From Agapanthus africanus (taxonomy: Eukaryota; Streptophyta; Magnoliopsida; Asparagales; Amaryllidaceae), in NCBI GenBank assembly GCA_030015575.1, contig JASDDO010000004.1, forward strand, positions 323,648,654-323,712,653: a stretch of 64,000 bases of DNA. Direction: 5' to 3'. The notes beneath the pieces were generated by a model. It worked only from the letters and a program-made list of their open reading frames with translations, made no database searches and had not been told where the DNA came from. A program made the position numbers and the translations under genes. Below are positions 11,774 through 23,389 of this stretch, piece by piece. Numbering within the stretch: position 1 is the first letter of the stretch; every line of letters starts with the position of its first letter.

Positions 11774-13913
11774 TGCCGTTCTAGCAGACCCTAACCATGA
11801 ATCGTCTACTAGAAATAATACGAAAATATATGCAAACACTTTGCAACTAATAGTGAGATAGGAATACAACCTGTGTAGACCGGTCCTTTACTTCAAATAG
11901 CTCCATGTAGTAGTCCCCTTCGCTGCGATCGTAAACTCCGGACTCAAGAGAGGCTCCGTTGAAGAAACAAACGTGCTTGCTTCAAAGACTTCGAGGCCGA
12001 AGATGATCTACGTCGAGGAGACACTAACCCAAGCTATCTCTTCACTAATCATGTAATTAGTGAAGTAAACACACTCTACTAAATGGCAAGTAATAGAGGA
12101 TGATGAAGTAGGAAGTTTGCTCACTTTAGAAATCATTTTCTCACATTTTATCTCATACCTCCATTGAAGCTAGAAAGCTTTTCATGAAACTTGAAGAAGA
12201 AGAAGAACTCATGAATAATTCATCCAAATGAATTATTGCAACCATGGGTGAGTTAAAGCCATCATGCTTAACTCATGTAGAGAATAAACCCAAGGTTATA
12301 GTTAAAGATTGGGTCAAGGAAAAATATCCTAAGGAATGACAAAAGAGTTGACCTTGACAATGTTCTACAAGCTTCTCCAAGCTTGAAAACTTTGACCAAG
12401 TCTTTTGCTCTTTTGTAATAACTTAAGAAATAATCAAAACCCTAATTTAACTCTAGCATGGTATAAGTCTCATACACCCATCTTGTATGTATCATCAAGC
12501 ATGACACAATACATGTACACAAACATACATATCACATATATACAATGTGCACATCAAGTGAGAAAAGAAATCATTAGAGAGCTTAATATTAGTTAATGTA
12601 ATATAATATATCAAATATATAATTATACATTAAATTATCAAATCAACTCTTGATTTAATAATCCGGCTATATCATATATAACCAACTAATATTATATGAA
12701 TTAACTTATCGAATCAACACTTGATCCGATGACCCGGCTATATCATATATAACCGACCGATATCACATATCGCGAGAATAGAATACAGTATCACATACCG
12801 TATTAATCTCGGTCCCGCACATATCACATATGCGCTCCTACTCCATTTTGCTTGAGCCAGGAAACCTCTGTGTAGGACTCTAAAGACTCGTCAATACGCC
12901 GGCAGTAGGTGATGATCATATCAAACACCCACAAGCCGCAAGCCGCAAGCGGTCTGCTAAACGTAACGACCACCCGGGTATTGAGCGATCAAAATAACAA
13001 CAAGCAAGCATGTTCGTACTCCTGCGAATCCAATCAGTAACACTACCGTACAATCCGGTCTCTTCGTCTGATATGTCGCATATCACAGCCTGGGGGTGGT
13101 ATAACGTCAGACCCCAATAACCTGATAAGTCATGCCGATGCAAGGTCCATAACGGTTCGAGAAACTACTGATAACACTTACCAGTAGATCTCAGCAACCC
13201 TGACCATAGATTTCCTGTTATGGCCAATCGAGCATAACACAACATCAACTCCCTATACTGGGAGAGACGAAACCCCTCCTATCGCTCATTGCCTCCATGT
13301 GACTCGGGACTGTACCCAAAAGCCACCGTTTTGCACGTTCTCTTGAACATGGTAAGGTGGAAATCAAAGCACAGTGGGAATCACACAAGACTCTATGACG
13401 ATCTCGGGTCTACAGACTAACATGTACCAGTGTCACCAGAGAACTGCTATCCGACGATAGGTACAATACCATCTAGGAGTTCTCGGCGAGTCCGTTCAGT
13501 GTACCCAGTCTCCACTGAGCACCCGCATACCTTCTCTGATGTCAAACACCAATGGATATGGGATCATCCATCGCCCATCGTATGGGTCGAGAAGCGTATA
13601 CGCTAGTCTACTCTGGTATATCGATGCCCTGTCTCGATACACCCTTGACTAGGAACATTTGAAGGATGTACTTAATGACTACTCTGTCCCCACTAGTATG
13701 ATTTACATCATAATCCTGGTAGTCAAGTACTCATCCTAAGGGCTTTATCAACATGTAATATAGAGACAATCAGTGTACATGTTAAGATAAAGAGCAACCA
13801 GATAGCATACTATCATGTCGAGCAAGAAAGTCCTCCCTATATATGTCCAAGCATCCACTACAATATACATCGTATGTACAGTAATGGCCTCTAGGGCATA
13901 CATATTACTAACA
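11774..13913 (-). repeat. Element C: 3' LTR of a Ty1/copia element
   Basis: Read on the minus strand, the LTR starts TGTTAGTAATATG at 13913, directly after the polypurine tract. The far end (TGCCGTTC at 11774, CA on the minus strand) is a guess that gives a 2.1-kb LTR. No gene is present; the short frames at 12405 and 12916 are not supported. Confidence 0.65.
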
Positions 13914-13926
13914 ATCTCCCACTTGC
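13914..13926 (-). promoter_or_regulatory. Element C polypurine tract
   Basis: On the minus strand GCAAGTGGGAGAT directly precedes TGTTAG. AAGTGGGAGATTGTTAG is the typical plus-strand primer plus LTR start of many plant copia elements. Confidence 0.9.
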
Positions 13927-15888
13927 ACTAGGGTCATCTATTGTAGTATCTCATACCCAACAATCAGCAGTGGTTAAAGTATCTCATACTCAACCATCCC
14001 ATAATAGTCTCTCCTGGGAATAGACCTTTATGAGTGGATCCTCTGTGTCGTCCTCTGTGTCTACTCTCCTAAACCTGGATCTCCCTGGAGATCAACCATC
14101 TCCATGATCAGGCGATACTGCCTTAGAATATGTCTGGATCACAGATGAGACGGGGGTTCCTTAGCCAAAGCCATAACTCCATTGTCACACAATGGTAGGA
14201 ACGAAGTTCATCTCATGAACAAGTGTACATCCAGACTATTTCTTTGGTAGCATCCTTGGTAGTGATTTATCCTGCCTTTATCGTCTAGATTGTCATGGTG
14301 TTTAGCGTGGAACTCTTCCAATATACCGTCCCTCCACTGAGGGTAAAGACAATGCCTGTGACTGACATTCAGTCGTCCTTATCACCCTGGAACCTTTCCA
14401 GTGATTCTCCCAAGGATCTATTGATACCATCTTACTACAGCTAGTGAGATTCCTAACATCCACTTAGATCTATCTCATAGATCCAAAACCAAGATTTAGG
14501 AGGTATCACCTTGATCCTATATAGAGAATCCTTGTGATAAGAGGAGATTGACCGAGTGTAGCATATGAAACTCCTTTCCTATTAAGAGTATGTCATCCAC
14601 GTACAATACGAGGATCACCACCATACTCCCTACTACCTTTTTCTACATACAAGGTTCATCTATCATTTTGATGAAATCAAACTCTTTGACTACCACATCA
14701 AAACAGACGTTCCAACTCCGTGATGCCTGCTTTATCCCATAAAGCAACTTGCACACGTTTCCGCTGCTCTCACTGTCTACGAAGCTTACTGGCTGTGTAC
14801 TTATAGACCCTCTCTTCTAAATCACTATTTAGAAAAGCAGTCATGACACCCAACCGCCAGATATCGTAGTCATGGTATGTAGAAATTGCAAGTAGGATCT
14901 GGATGGACTTAAGCATAGCTTTGAAAAATCTCAACTTTTCCATGTACACCAAGTAATCTTCTCAAGATATACTTGCTTCTGATGGGGATTTAACCCTTCA
15001 GATAAAACAACCAAAGTCCATACTTTGTTGGTGTATATGGATTCCATCTCAGATCGCTTAGCACCCAGCCATTCTCACAGAGTCCCCACTCCTGATGGCC
15101 TGCTCAAAACTAGTTGGGTCATCATCTCATGATGAAATCCTCGCTCCCACTGTCATAGAGAAACCGAAGTATCTCTCAGGTGGGTGAGGAACCTAACTAG
15201 ATCGGCGGAGAGGCTGAGGTTCATTGTGAGCTATTGAATCCTCCGGTTCTACCAAATCATCAGCTGCAGTTTGTATAGCGGGAACTCCTTCCAGTTCTAC
15301 CTCATGACCACTAATTTCTTCACAAGAAATTCCCTTTCACAAACGTGGCATGCTGAGAAACAAAACACCTTTTGTTCCTCGGTGAGGTAGAAGATATTCC
15401 CTTGCTAATGCTTGGGATATCCAACAAACTTCCACAGAACCGACCTTGCCTCGAGCTTGTCCGGATTTTTCTTTTAGGCATAGGCCGGACAACCCCGAAT
15501 CTTAACATCCTTAAGAGATGGGCTCTTCCCATACTATATCATATATGGAGTGGTAGGCACCTGATTTGATTGGAACCCTATTCAATAGGTATGCAGCTTC
15601 TCAAGTGCATAGCCCCCAATAGGGAATAGGCAACTCAGTAGTACTCATCATAAAGCACACCATATCACATAGGGTGCGATTGCTCCACCCCGATATACCG
15701 ATGTGGTGTGGTGTATACGGAGGAGTAATGCTGAGAGAGAATCTCATTCTCCTTTAGAATAGTCCAGGAATCCCGTACTCAAGTATTCTCCTCCATGATC
15801 ACATTAAAGGACATAATACTTATACATGTTTTTGGTTCTCTACTTCTAACTTATATTCTTTGAATTTCTCAAAAGGTTCAGACTTGTG
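13927..15888 (-). pseudogene. pol: Element C copia pol, 3' part (integrase C-terminus, RT, RNase H), decayed
   Basis: Minus-strand reading, from high to low coordinates. At about 15840-15888 is the integrase stretch SEPFEKFKEYKLEVEN. At 15320-15532 is the segment after the integrase core (SISKGISSTSPRNKRCFVSQ). At 14770-14952 is the start of reverse transcriptase (ILLAISTYHDYDIW, then VMTAFLNSDLEERVY, where TAFLN carries the first RT motif). At about 14592-14603 is the intact catalytic YVDD (LYVDDILL). RNase H should occupy 13930-14500 but is unreadable. Many stops and frameshifts are present. It is interrupted at 15889 by element D and resumes at 52078. Confidence 0.85.
15884..15888. repeat. 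Target-site duplication of element D (left copy)
   Basis: TTGTG is repeated exactly at 52073-52077, and the copia integrase frame is continuous if one copy and the insert are removed. Confidence 0.9.
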
Positions 15889-16094
15889 TGTTCCCGCCAA
15901 AAATTTCTACGCAAAGATCCTAAGGTATCAAATGGCAGCAATACGCTTAAGAAAATGCGAACCAGTATTTTCCGGGCTGTATTTTGACAAACTTCCGATT
16001 GAGAAACAGCTAAATTCTGATGGTATCGAAAGCGTCTCAAAAAATCCTTCGATTGGATATATTATGGGCTTCATAATTCATCCGGGATCAAAAG

Positions 16095-16640
16095 TTATGA
16101 GGCATCACGTGCCCACACGTGACCATTTACAGACAAAGCCTGTAGGCACTAGATAAAATAAATAATTAAATGGGGTCACGTGCCATCACGTGATGGGCCT
16201 TTAAACCCACTGAAAGGAATTAAAAAATATTATAAAACAGTAAGAAATACCCCAATGGGGTATCGCGTGCCCACACGTGACCAAAGGTCACGTGCACACA
16301 CGTGATGTGTTCCTAAGCTCTCTGAATTAATAGAATTAAATTCCAATTAAATAATTAATCAGTGGGGTCATGTGCTAACACGTGATGGGCTCTTAGACCC
16401 TCTGAAATAATAAGAATTAAATTCTAACAATGGGGTCACGTGTCAACACGTGATAGGCCTTTAAACTCACCGAAAAGAATTAAAAGTATAATAAAATAAC
16501 AAGGAAAAACCCCAATGGGTCATCGCGTGCTCACAAGTGACAAAGGGTCACGTGCTGACACGTGATAATTCCCGAGTTCTTTAAAACAACAGAATTAAAT
16601 GCTTAATCGAGGGGGTCACGTGTCAACACGTGATGGATCC
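16095..16640 (+). promoter_or_regulatory. Cluster of paired G-boxes in U3
   Basis: There are about nine units of the form TCACGTG, 4-5 nt, CACGTGA (for example CACGTGCCCACACGTG), some with one base changed. CACGTG is the plant G-box bound by bZIP and bHLH factors. A second cluster of about five units lies at 17620-17935, and the same arrays recur in the 3' LTR. Confidence 0.75.
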
Positions 16641-16986
16641 TAAAATCTCTGAACTAATAGAATTAAATTCTAATTAAGGGAAATCAAAAATCCTAACTGG
16701 AAAAATATTTCTTTAAATCTTTCCAAACAAAAAGGATGGTGTTCTGTAAAATGGAGCACCGTTGGATTAAAAATCCAATGGTGATTAAAAATCACCAATT
16801 TATGGAAAGATTTTATACAAGGAAAGATTTCCCAAAAAATTGAATAACAGATAAAAGATCTTTTGGATTAAAAATCCAATGGTGAATAAAATTCACTGAG
16901 TGATCTAGAAGATCATGTTGGTTACAAAATCAATTAAAATCTTTTAATGAAAGATTTACAAAACAAATTGATTCTTTTCTTTCTCC

Positions 16987-16994
16987 TATAAATA
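16987..16994 (+). promoter_or_regulatory. TATA box of element D 5' LTR
   Basis: TATAAATA lies inside the imperfect palindrome CTCCTATAAATAGGAG, followed by a purine-rich initiator region. The same box is at 30503 in the 3' LTR. Confidence 0.75.
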
Positions 16995-17063
16995 GGAGCC
17001 AAGAGAAGAAGAGAAGGATCTACTTTTTTTGGGAGATAACAACAACAGAGAGAAAAGAGAGAG

Positions 17064-18030
17064 GAGAATTTAATTCTCAAAAAAGAAAACCCTAGATGAG
17101 AAAAGAAAGGGGATCAAAACTTCAAACAGAGAATTTAATTCACAAAATCTAAGAGTTTAACTTTTCTGCAAAAGAACTTAGTTCTTCCCCTGGTTGAAGA
17201 TCTGCAAAGAGCGCATCTCCCCATAAGTTGAGAATTTAATTCTCATCGGGTTGAGATCCTGCCATGCAGATCCAAAACATAGAGGGGGAATTGAGTTTTG
17301 AGAATTTAATTCTCCCAAAACAAAACCAGGGTTTAACCCTATCTGAGAATTTAATTCTCCTAAATTTATTGGAATTTAATTCCTTCAAGATTGACAGAAC
17401 TAAGGTTTAACCCTAATTGAGAATTTAATTCTCTCAAATTCATAGGAATTTAATTCCTCTTAAAATGAAGTTAGGGTTTAACCCCATATAAGAATTTAAT
17501 TCTTTCACATATATGGGAATTTAATTCCTCTAAAACATAATTAGGGTTTAACCCTATAAAAGAATTTAATTCTTAAAGAAATAAAGGGACTTGAAAGATC
17601 TCCATGCACGCAAAAGACTAAGGTCACGTGTCCCCACGTGACCCTTGAAAAGATCCCCAAAAATGAGAGGGAATTAGCTTTGAGGCAACGCCTCACTTGC
17701 TCCCACGTGACCTCCTAAACAAAAGGAATAAAAGCAAGGGCAGAATCTAACTCGGGCGCTCTCACGTGTTACCACATGACCCCTCAATGAAAGCTTGAAT
17801 AATTAAAGCGCAAAGCTCCATCACGTGCCAACACATGACGGTCAAAGAGCAAAGTGTTTAACACTTGTTTGCAGAACAAAGTAAAGGGGATCTGGCCCCA
17901 CTTTTTGATGCCATCACGTGCTCCCACGTGATCCCTTCCTCTTCTAGTGTTTAACACTAATTTGATAATCTTATTTCTAGTGTTTAACACTATTGTTCTC
18001 TAGTGTTTAACACTACTTTTAGCCAAATTG
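17064..18030 (+). repeat. Dense mini-palindromes with TTTAA centres
   Basis: About 20 short inverted repeats share a TTTAA or TTAA core but differ in arms: GAGAATTTAATTCTC (17064, 17230, 17300, 17345), GGAATTTAATTCC (17371), AGGGTTTAACCCT (17328), AGTGTTTAACACT (near 17945-18015), AGAACTTAGTTCT. No gene is present. Confidence 0.75.
17620..17935 (+). promoter_or_regulatory. Second cluster of paired G-boxes (R/U5)
   Basis: Five pairs such as GTCACGTGTCCCCACGTGAC and ATCACGTGCCAACACATGAC, downstream of the TATA box and therefore inside the transcript. Confidence 0.6.
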
Positions 18031-19240
18031 GCTAATTTTCCAGAGGCAAAAGTCCCTCCTCCAAATGAATCTCAAAATTGAGGAAATCAAAGATGAAAAT
18101 GTTTAGCATTGATGAATAATATGGGCTTAAACCCAGACAAATGTATGATGGACCAACAGAGGGCTAATATTCCAAACTTGATTGGACTTAGCCCAAAAGG
18201 CCATAAGTCCTCAATTCAGACTTAACTGAGCCAATGTGCTCATAATATAATTAATTGATCTTAGTTCCAAATTGGACTACAAATCACTTAATCCACTTTG
18301 GTTCGAGGGTACATCTCTTCACTCCTCTGATATTTGTCGTTGTAATCCTTCAACGTCTTCAGAGAGGTGACGGGTCCCGATAACCATACACTTCATGGAC
18401 TATGATGTCCTTAACCTTGACTGTAGGTCTTTAAACTCACGGACTATGATGTCCTTAACCTTGACTGTGAGGTCTTTAAACTCACGGACTATGATGTCCT
18501 TAACCTCGACCGTGATGTCTTTAAACTAACAATAGACCGCTATGTCCTTAAACTGGTATTGGACCACCATGTCCTTAAACTGATATTGGACCACCATGTC
18601 CTTAAACTGGAAATCGACCGCAATGTCCTTAAACTAAACAATAGAGTCTAAATGCTATTTTGTTGGATCTAAACGATCCCGTTAAGTTAATCTTAACCTA
18701 AAATTAGACTAACGTGTCCTTAACAAACGTTGAGTTGATCTTAGTCTAAAATTAGACTAATGTATCCTTAATGAACGTTTAAGTTGATCTTAGTCTCAAA
18801 TGAGACTAACGTATCCTTAAACCCAAACCCCCAAACCCAAATCTAAGAAAATACGGATTTGGACTAATCCACGCCCTACGAGCGACAACATAAAATTAGT
18901 CTCCGTATACAATCCACGGGCAACCAAACACAAAACAAACACCCATGACACGAAGTGACCATCTGGAGAAGGAGAAAGTTGTTACCGCAACGCGGTAGCG
19001 TAATTAACTGCAGGGGCTTGCGCATGCAGGGAAGAGCGTCCCTACAATCAAAAACCCCTCAAACGAGGGGGAATCTGACGAAGTCTGCTACATCGGCCGC
19101 ATCCGTTTAAACCTTCGATACATGGTACCATAAATAAACTTGGCATCTTCGGAGAGGTGGACGGATAGCACCAATTAGCATCTGCCCCAAATTTCAGGCA
19201 AGACGACTGTCCTGCGCGTCTTTCGGAGGGGAACGGATTC

Positions 19241-19258
19241 TGGTACGCCCGGTGGGAC
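19241..19258 (+). promoter_or_regulatory. Element D primer binding site
   Basis: TGGTACGCCCGGTGGGAC follows the LTR after the 5-nt spacer GATTC. Element E has TGGCACGCCCGGTGGGGC after the same spacer, which confirms the position. TGG is the complement of tRNA CCA; I do not assign the tRNA. Confidence 0.8.
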
Positions 19259-19385
19259 CTTTTCCTCTTTCCACTCCACACTTCGTGTGTCGTGTTCGCG
19301 AACCAATAGCGGTTTGCTAATGGTTGCCCTTGGGTTTCGAGGTACTAAGATTTGGCGTTTGCTTGGTGCAGAAAGCGAAACAGCA

Positions 19386-22300
19386 ATGGCATCTACTTGC
19401 GTAAAGCGCTCCAACTGCAGTTGCAACTCGTGCTTCGCCTCATCTGGAGGCATAGCCTACGGGCCTCAAGCAGCCTCCCTGTTCACAATGCCGGTGGAAC
19501 AGGTCACTCAAGCCACCATAGGATTGTTTTTCGGGACCATGCTCCCGCCAACAAGCTTCGCCGTTCCTGTGCCAACACCGGAAGCTCCCAAGAAGTCGGT
19601 CTTTGATCGGCTTACAGCTACTGCGGCCCCTCTCAACGGGTCGTCCAGCACCGGCGCCTCGATCTTCTCCAGATTGGGCCAAAGTTCAGGTGGGCCCATG
19701 ATGAAGCCTGCACCTCAAGAAAAGGTTATTCTGAAAAGAGTGACCAACCCTGCTCCCGAAGTCGTCAAGGCGGCTTCTCCAACCAAAGGGTCAATTTTTA
19801 CAAGACTGGCTGTTCCGGTTTCCACTACGGTTCCTGTCCCTGCTCAGAAGTCTGTTTTCGACCGATTGAATACTGCGCCTCGACGGACATTAGTCTTCAA
19901 GAGGCTGACGCCAGCAACAGCCCTTCTCCAAAACAGGGGGCATAACGAAGTCGCCCCTAAAGTTGAAACAATCCCAACGGCTCGACACGCTCGACGTCGC
20001 CACTGGCGCCGAGTAAGGAAGGCTGGGGGAAACTCTCCCTCTAGGCTAACTCCACCAGCCCCAATGGTGGAAGTCAATGCCGTTGTTCCAACTGGGAACA
20101 GCTTCGAGCTGTTTAATAGGGTGCGCAGGAATTCACCCACTGCAGTGCTGAAGAGATCTCCTCCACCCGCGGAGAATGCACCGAAGGCGAGGCCAGAACA
20201 ACCCCCTTAGCGGCTGCCCTCCAAAATTTACAAGGTCTGGCGATAGGTGCAAGACTCAGTAATTGATCAAGATTACTCTCGCCGGCAGAAAAAGGTGATG
20301 GTCCAGCAAGAAGAGAACCGTCCTGTCAAGCCACAAAGGACGACAGCTACCTGGGTGCCCACTACAACGGCTCCCTCAACGTCAACTGCTTAGAAAAGAA
20401 GGAGGCCGGAGAAAGCCCCTGTGACTGCGGCAAGCCGCAAAGATGTTGTGCCCAAACGCCCCAAGTCTGGGGGCATGGTGGTACATACCGTCTATATGGC
20501 ATCCGGAAAAGAGGACAGCCGTATCTCCACAGGTCATCGACCGCTTATGCGATCAGTGACTAAGGCTTAGGAGCAACAACAACAAAATCTCCAAGAGATG
20601 CTAACAGCCATGGCCGCACTCATGGGACCAAAAGCAAGCCCGGAGGCGTCATCAGAGCAGCGTCATGAACAGGAAACCGATGCTGATTTCCTCCGCAGAG
20701 TCCTCGAAAAGAAGGACAGAGAGGCTGCAGAACAGGTGGCCAATATAAAACGAATGTCGCTTCTCTTCCAAGACATGGTCGGGATGATGTTACAGCCAGA
20801 ACCTCCAGCTGATGACCCTCCGATCATTATTGAAGATGATAAAGGAGAAGCGTCAAATCCTCTGCTGGCTCTGTCAGCAGCCAAGGAGGAAACTATCTCA
20901 AAAGCCATGCTCGATGATTATATAGCTCAGCAAATACGAGCTCACCGGGCGAATGAAGCGGCCGGCCAAGTCGTTAAAACTGGGCGACCGTATCCAGGCT
21001 GGTATGATCAGATAAAGTACCCGTCGGGATACACGATCCCAAAACTCCAAGTGTACAAGGGGACAGGCAATCCCCATCAACATGTCGCTAAGTTCAGGGC
21101 TCTATGCGGCAATACTGGAGGCGACGACAAACTATTGCTTCGCCAATTCGTCGGCAGCCTAGCAGAAACGGCATTCGAATGGTATTCGGAGCTGCCTTAT
21201 GACTCTGTTAAAACATTTGCGGAGATGGAGCTGCTGTTTACACAAAGATTTGCAAGCGCCAGCGAGCGCTCCCCGATCACCGCATTGATTAACGCCAGGG
21301 TAAGGCCGGGAGAAACATGGGTCCAGTATGCGATACGGTGGCGTAATCTATGGTCGAAGTGCGAGCAGCGCATCGAAGAAGCGCCTGCGGTAGGCATGTT
21401 CGTGGGTACTCTTGACCCTCAAGCGACCATATCCCAATTCATGATGTTCTTCAAGCCGACCACCTTCCAGGCCTTGATTGACAAGCTGGCCCAAATGGAC
21501 CAGATGGGCCATAGGCCTTTCTCTTCAAAGACAGAGCCTTGGAATGAAAAGGGCAAAGGGAAAGCAACCTTCGTTGCCAATACTCAACAACGCCCGAGCA
21601 ACTTAAAGCCGGTTGTTCGCCAAAACAACGTGCGTCCACGCCCATCACTCGAGGAGAGACTGGGACGTCCTTACTTGTTTCCCCAGGATAAAACGAGAAA
21701 ACTGTTCAAGCTGGCAGTGCGCAACAAACTCATCAATCTGCCGGATCCAAAACGTCTGTTGCAGCCAGGCGATGTCAACAATCTTAATTACTGCCCTTAC
21801 CACCAAGCAGTAAGCCATCCAATCGAAGATTGTTTCGTCTTCAAAGGCTGGATAGAGGACCAATACCAACAAGGTAAGTTCACATTATCCGAAAATTGGA
21901 AGGTGAACCCACCACAACCTCACGCCCCTAAAAAGGTGGACATGCCGGGGGCATCATGCTCATTCATAAGGGAAGCCCCATGGGAGGACGTTCTTTCAGC
22001 CAGGACGAAAAGAATGCTGAAGGATCTCCAAACATGCTCGACGATCAGGTGAAAAAATCCACTGGAACCCGAGATCATCGAGAGAATGCTGAAACCGCGC
22101 CCAACTCCAAAATCTGGTGGTGATGGTCAGAGCGCTCACACCCAGCCGTCAAAGTCTTCGAAGAAGAAGAAGAAGACCAAAAAGCCCGTGAAGCCTGGTG
22201 ACAAGCGCACAGACCTGCAAAAACAGATTGACGCGTTGGAAGAATATAATCAGAAGGCATGGACCCCAGTCACACTCCAAGAATTTCTCACCCACGTCCT

Positions 22301-23039
22301 TGTGGACAAAGATGATGACAATGGAGAAGACTCGTCGGATGAGTCTGAGGATTATGTGGCAAGCTGTCATGTGATCTCTCACTCGTTAATAAACAGTGAA
22401 GAAGCTTTGGATGTAGAAAAACCAGGGGAAAATCCTGAGCCTGAACTTGTAGGACCATCAGACGAAATGATTGATGCATTCCTAAACGAAGCCCGTCAGG
22501 AAAGCAAAGCCAATTGAGAGCATGAACTGGCTATATTTGAAAGTGCCAAACGCCGACGACTGGAGGAAAAGGTCGAGACACCCCGAATGGAGCAAAGCAT
22601 CCCTATCGCCAGCAAAAGCAAGCTTAAAGTAAGGAATCAATTCTCTAGGGCCCTGGCAACAGGAATGAAGTTGCCCTCTCTCAAAGGAAATTCCCCTGGC
22701 AATATGCGTCTTGATGAAGCGGACATACATCCTAACTTCTGCCTATACCATCAGAGGATTGCACACCCCACCGAGGAGTGCATATCCTTTAAAAACTGGT
22801 GGCAGAGATATGTTGCCCATCGACGACACGTTCAACGAGTAAAGCGCAAGGCTCGTCGGGAACAGAAAAGCACGACAGATGAGCGCGAAAGAGCTGCTGG
22901 CAACTGTCACATAGCCGACACCAAGGGATCGCAAGTTATCACCTTTGAAACCGACTCTGACGAAGAAATCGCCCTCAACCCTCTCTTCAAGGAATCCACC
23001 TCCGGCATAAAACATACGAAGATTTGTGGCAAAATCTAG
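19386..23039 (+). pseudogene. gag: Element D gag polyprotein, broken by six stops
   Basis: Structural protein that would form the virus-like particle. One frame runs through from ATG 19386 (MASTCVKRSN, matching E's MASNCTACNR) to TAG 23037-23039, about 1217 codons, long for a gag. Order: a Cys-rich N-terminus; a Pro/Ser-rich part with repeats of the form S-V/I-F-x-R-L (SVFDRL, SIFSRL, SIFTRL, SVFDRL, LVFKRL); a basic stretch (RHARRRHWRRVRK); a coiled-coil-like segment; the Retrotrans_gag core (about 21040-21420, with VYKGTGNPHQHVAKFRAL and AFEWYSELP); knuckle 1 CPYHQAVSHPIEDC (21791-21833); an acidic stretch; knuckle 2 CLYHQRIAHPTEEC (about 22740-22782). In-frame stops lie at 20208, 20244, 20391, 20568, 22050 and 22515. 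At the first four, E reads Gln, so these are decay. No frameshift was found. Confidence 0.9.
20598..22052 (+). CDS. gag: Longest intact stretch of element D gag (484 residues)
   Basis: Open stretch between the in-frame stops at 20568 and 22050. It holds the coiled-coil-like segment (RRVLEKKDREAAEQVANIKRM), an acidic linker (PPIIIEDDKGEAS), the whole Retrotrans_gag capsid core and the first CX2HX4HX4C knuckle. The ATG at 20598 is an internal Met of the original polyprotein, not a natural start; E has the same residues without a break. It is the best query for placing the family. There is no evidence that it is made as a separate protein. Confidence 0.75.
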   Translation: MLTAMAALMGPKASPEASSEQRHEQETDADFLRRVLEKKDREAAEQVANIKRMSLLFQDMVGMMLQPEPPADDPPIIIEDDKGEASNPLLALSAAKEETISKAMLDDYIAQQIRAHRANEAAGQVVKTGRPYPGWYDQIKYPSGYTIPKLQVYKGTGNPHQHVAKFRALCGNTGGDDKLLLRQFVGSLAETAFEWYSELPYDSVKTFAEMELLFTQRFASASERSPITALINARVRPGETWVQYAIRWRNLWSKCEQRIEEAPAVGMFVGTLDPQATISQFMMFFKPTTFQALIDKLAQMDQMGHRPFSSKTEPWNEKGKGKATFVANTQQRPSNLKPVVRQNNVRPRPSLEERLGRPYLFPQDKTRKLFKLAVRNKLINLPDPKRLLQPGDVNNLNYCPYHQAVSHPIEDCFVFKGWIEDQYQQGKFTLSENWKVNPPQPHAPKKVDMPGASCSFIREAPWEDVLSARTKRMLKDLQTCSTIR

Positions 23040-23389
23040 CTGCGTAATCGTACGTTGACAAATGACCGAAACGTCGTTAAACTACTCCCAACCCGCGGCA
23101 TCTTCAGGATGACGTGGTAAAAAAAAACGGTACGTCCACAAGCGAGATGGGCACGGATGAAAACCCGAAAGGGCGCCGCGAGTAAAAACAGCAGGGCTAC
23201 CGACGATTTTTGTGAAAACCCGAAAGGGAGCAACCTCGTTAGAATAAAAAAAAGAAAAAAAAAGAAAATGGTATGTCCATAAGCAAAGGGGCACGGATGA
23301 AAACCCGAAAGGGCTCCATGAGTAAAAACAGCAGGGCTACCGGTGAGTTTTGTGAAAACCCGAAAGGACGCAATCTCGTTAAAAGACAC

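Larger units (their letters stand above)
15889..19235 (+). repeat. Element D 5' LTR
   Basis: It runs from TGTTCCCGCC to GGGGAACG (the last base should be A; the other LTR has ACA). U3 (to about 17015) carries paired CACGTG boxes and a TATA box; R/U5 carries mini-palindromes, 43-45-bp tandem repeats with GATGTCCTTAAC (about 18395-18530) and related GTCCTTAAACTGG repeats to 18660. By eye it differs from the 3' copy by about 7% over the first 220 bp and lacks one CACGTG unit present there (compare 16096 with 29596). Confidence 0.93.

Noticed and set aside
19175-19453. 92-codon minus-strand frame at the LTR/primer-site border of D
   Set aside because: Spans LTR end, primer site and gag start; no motif.
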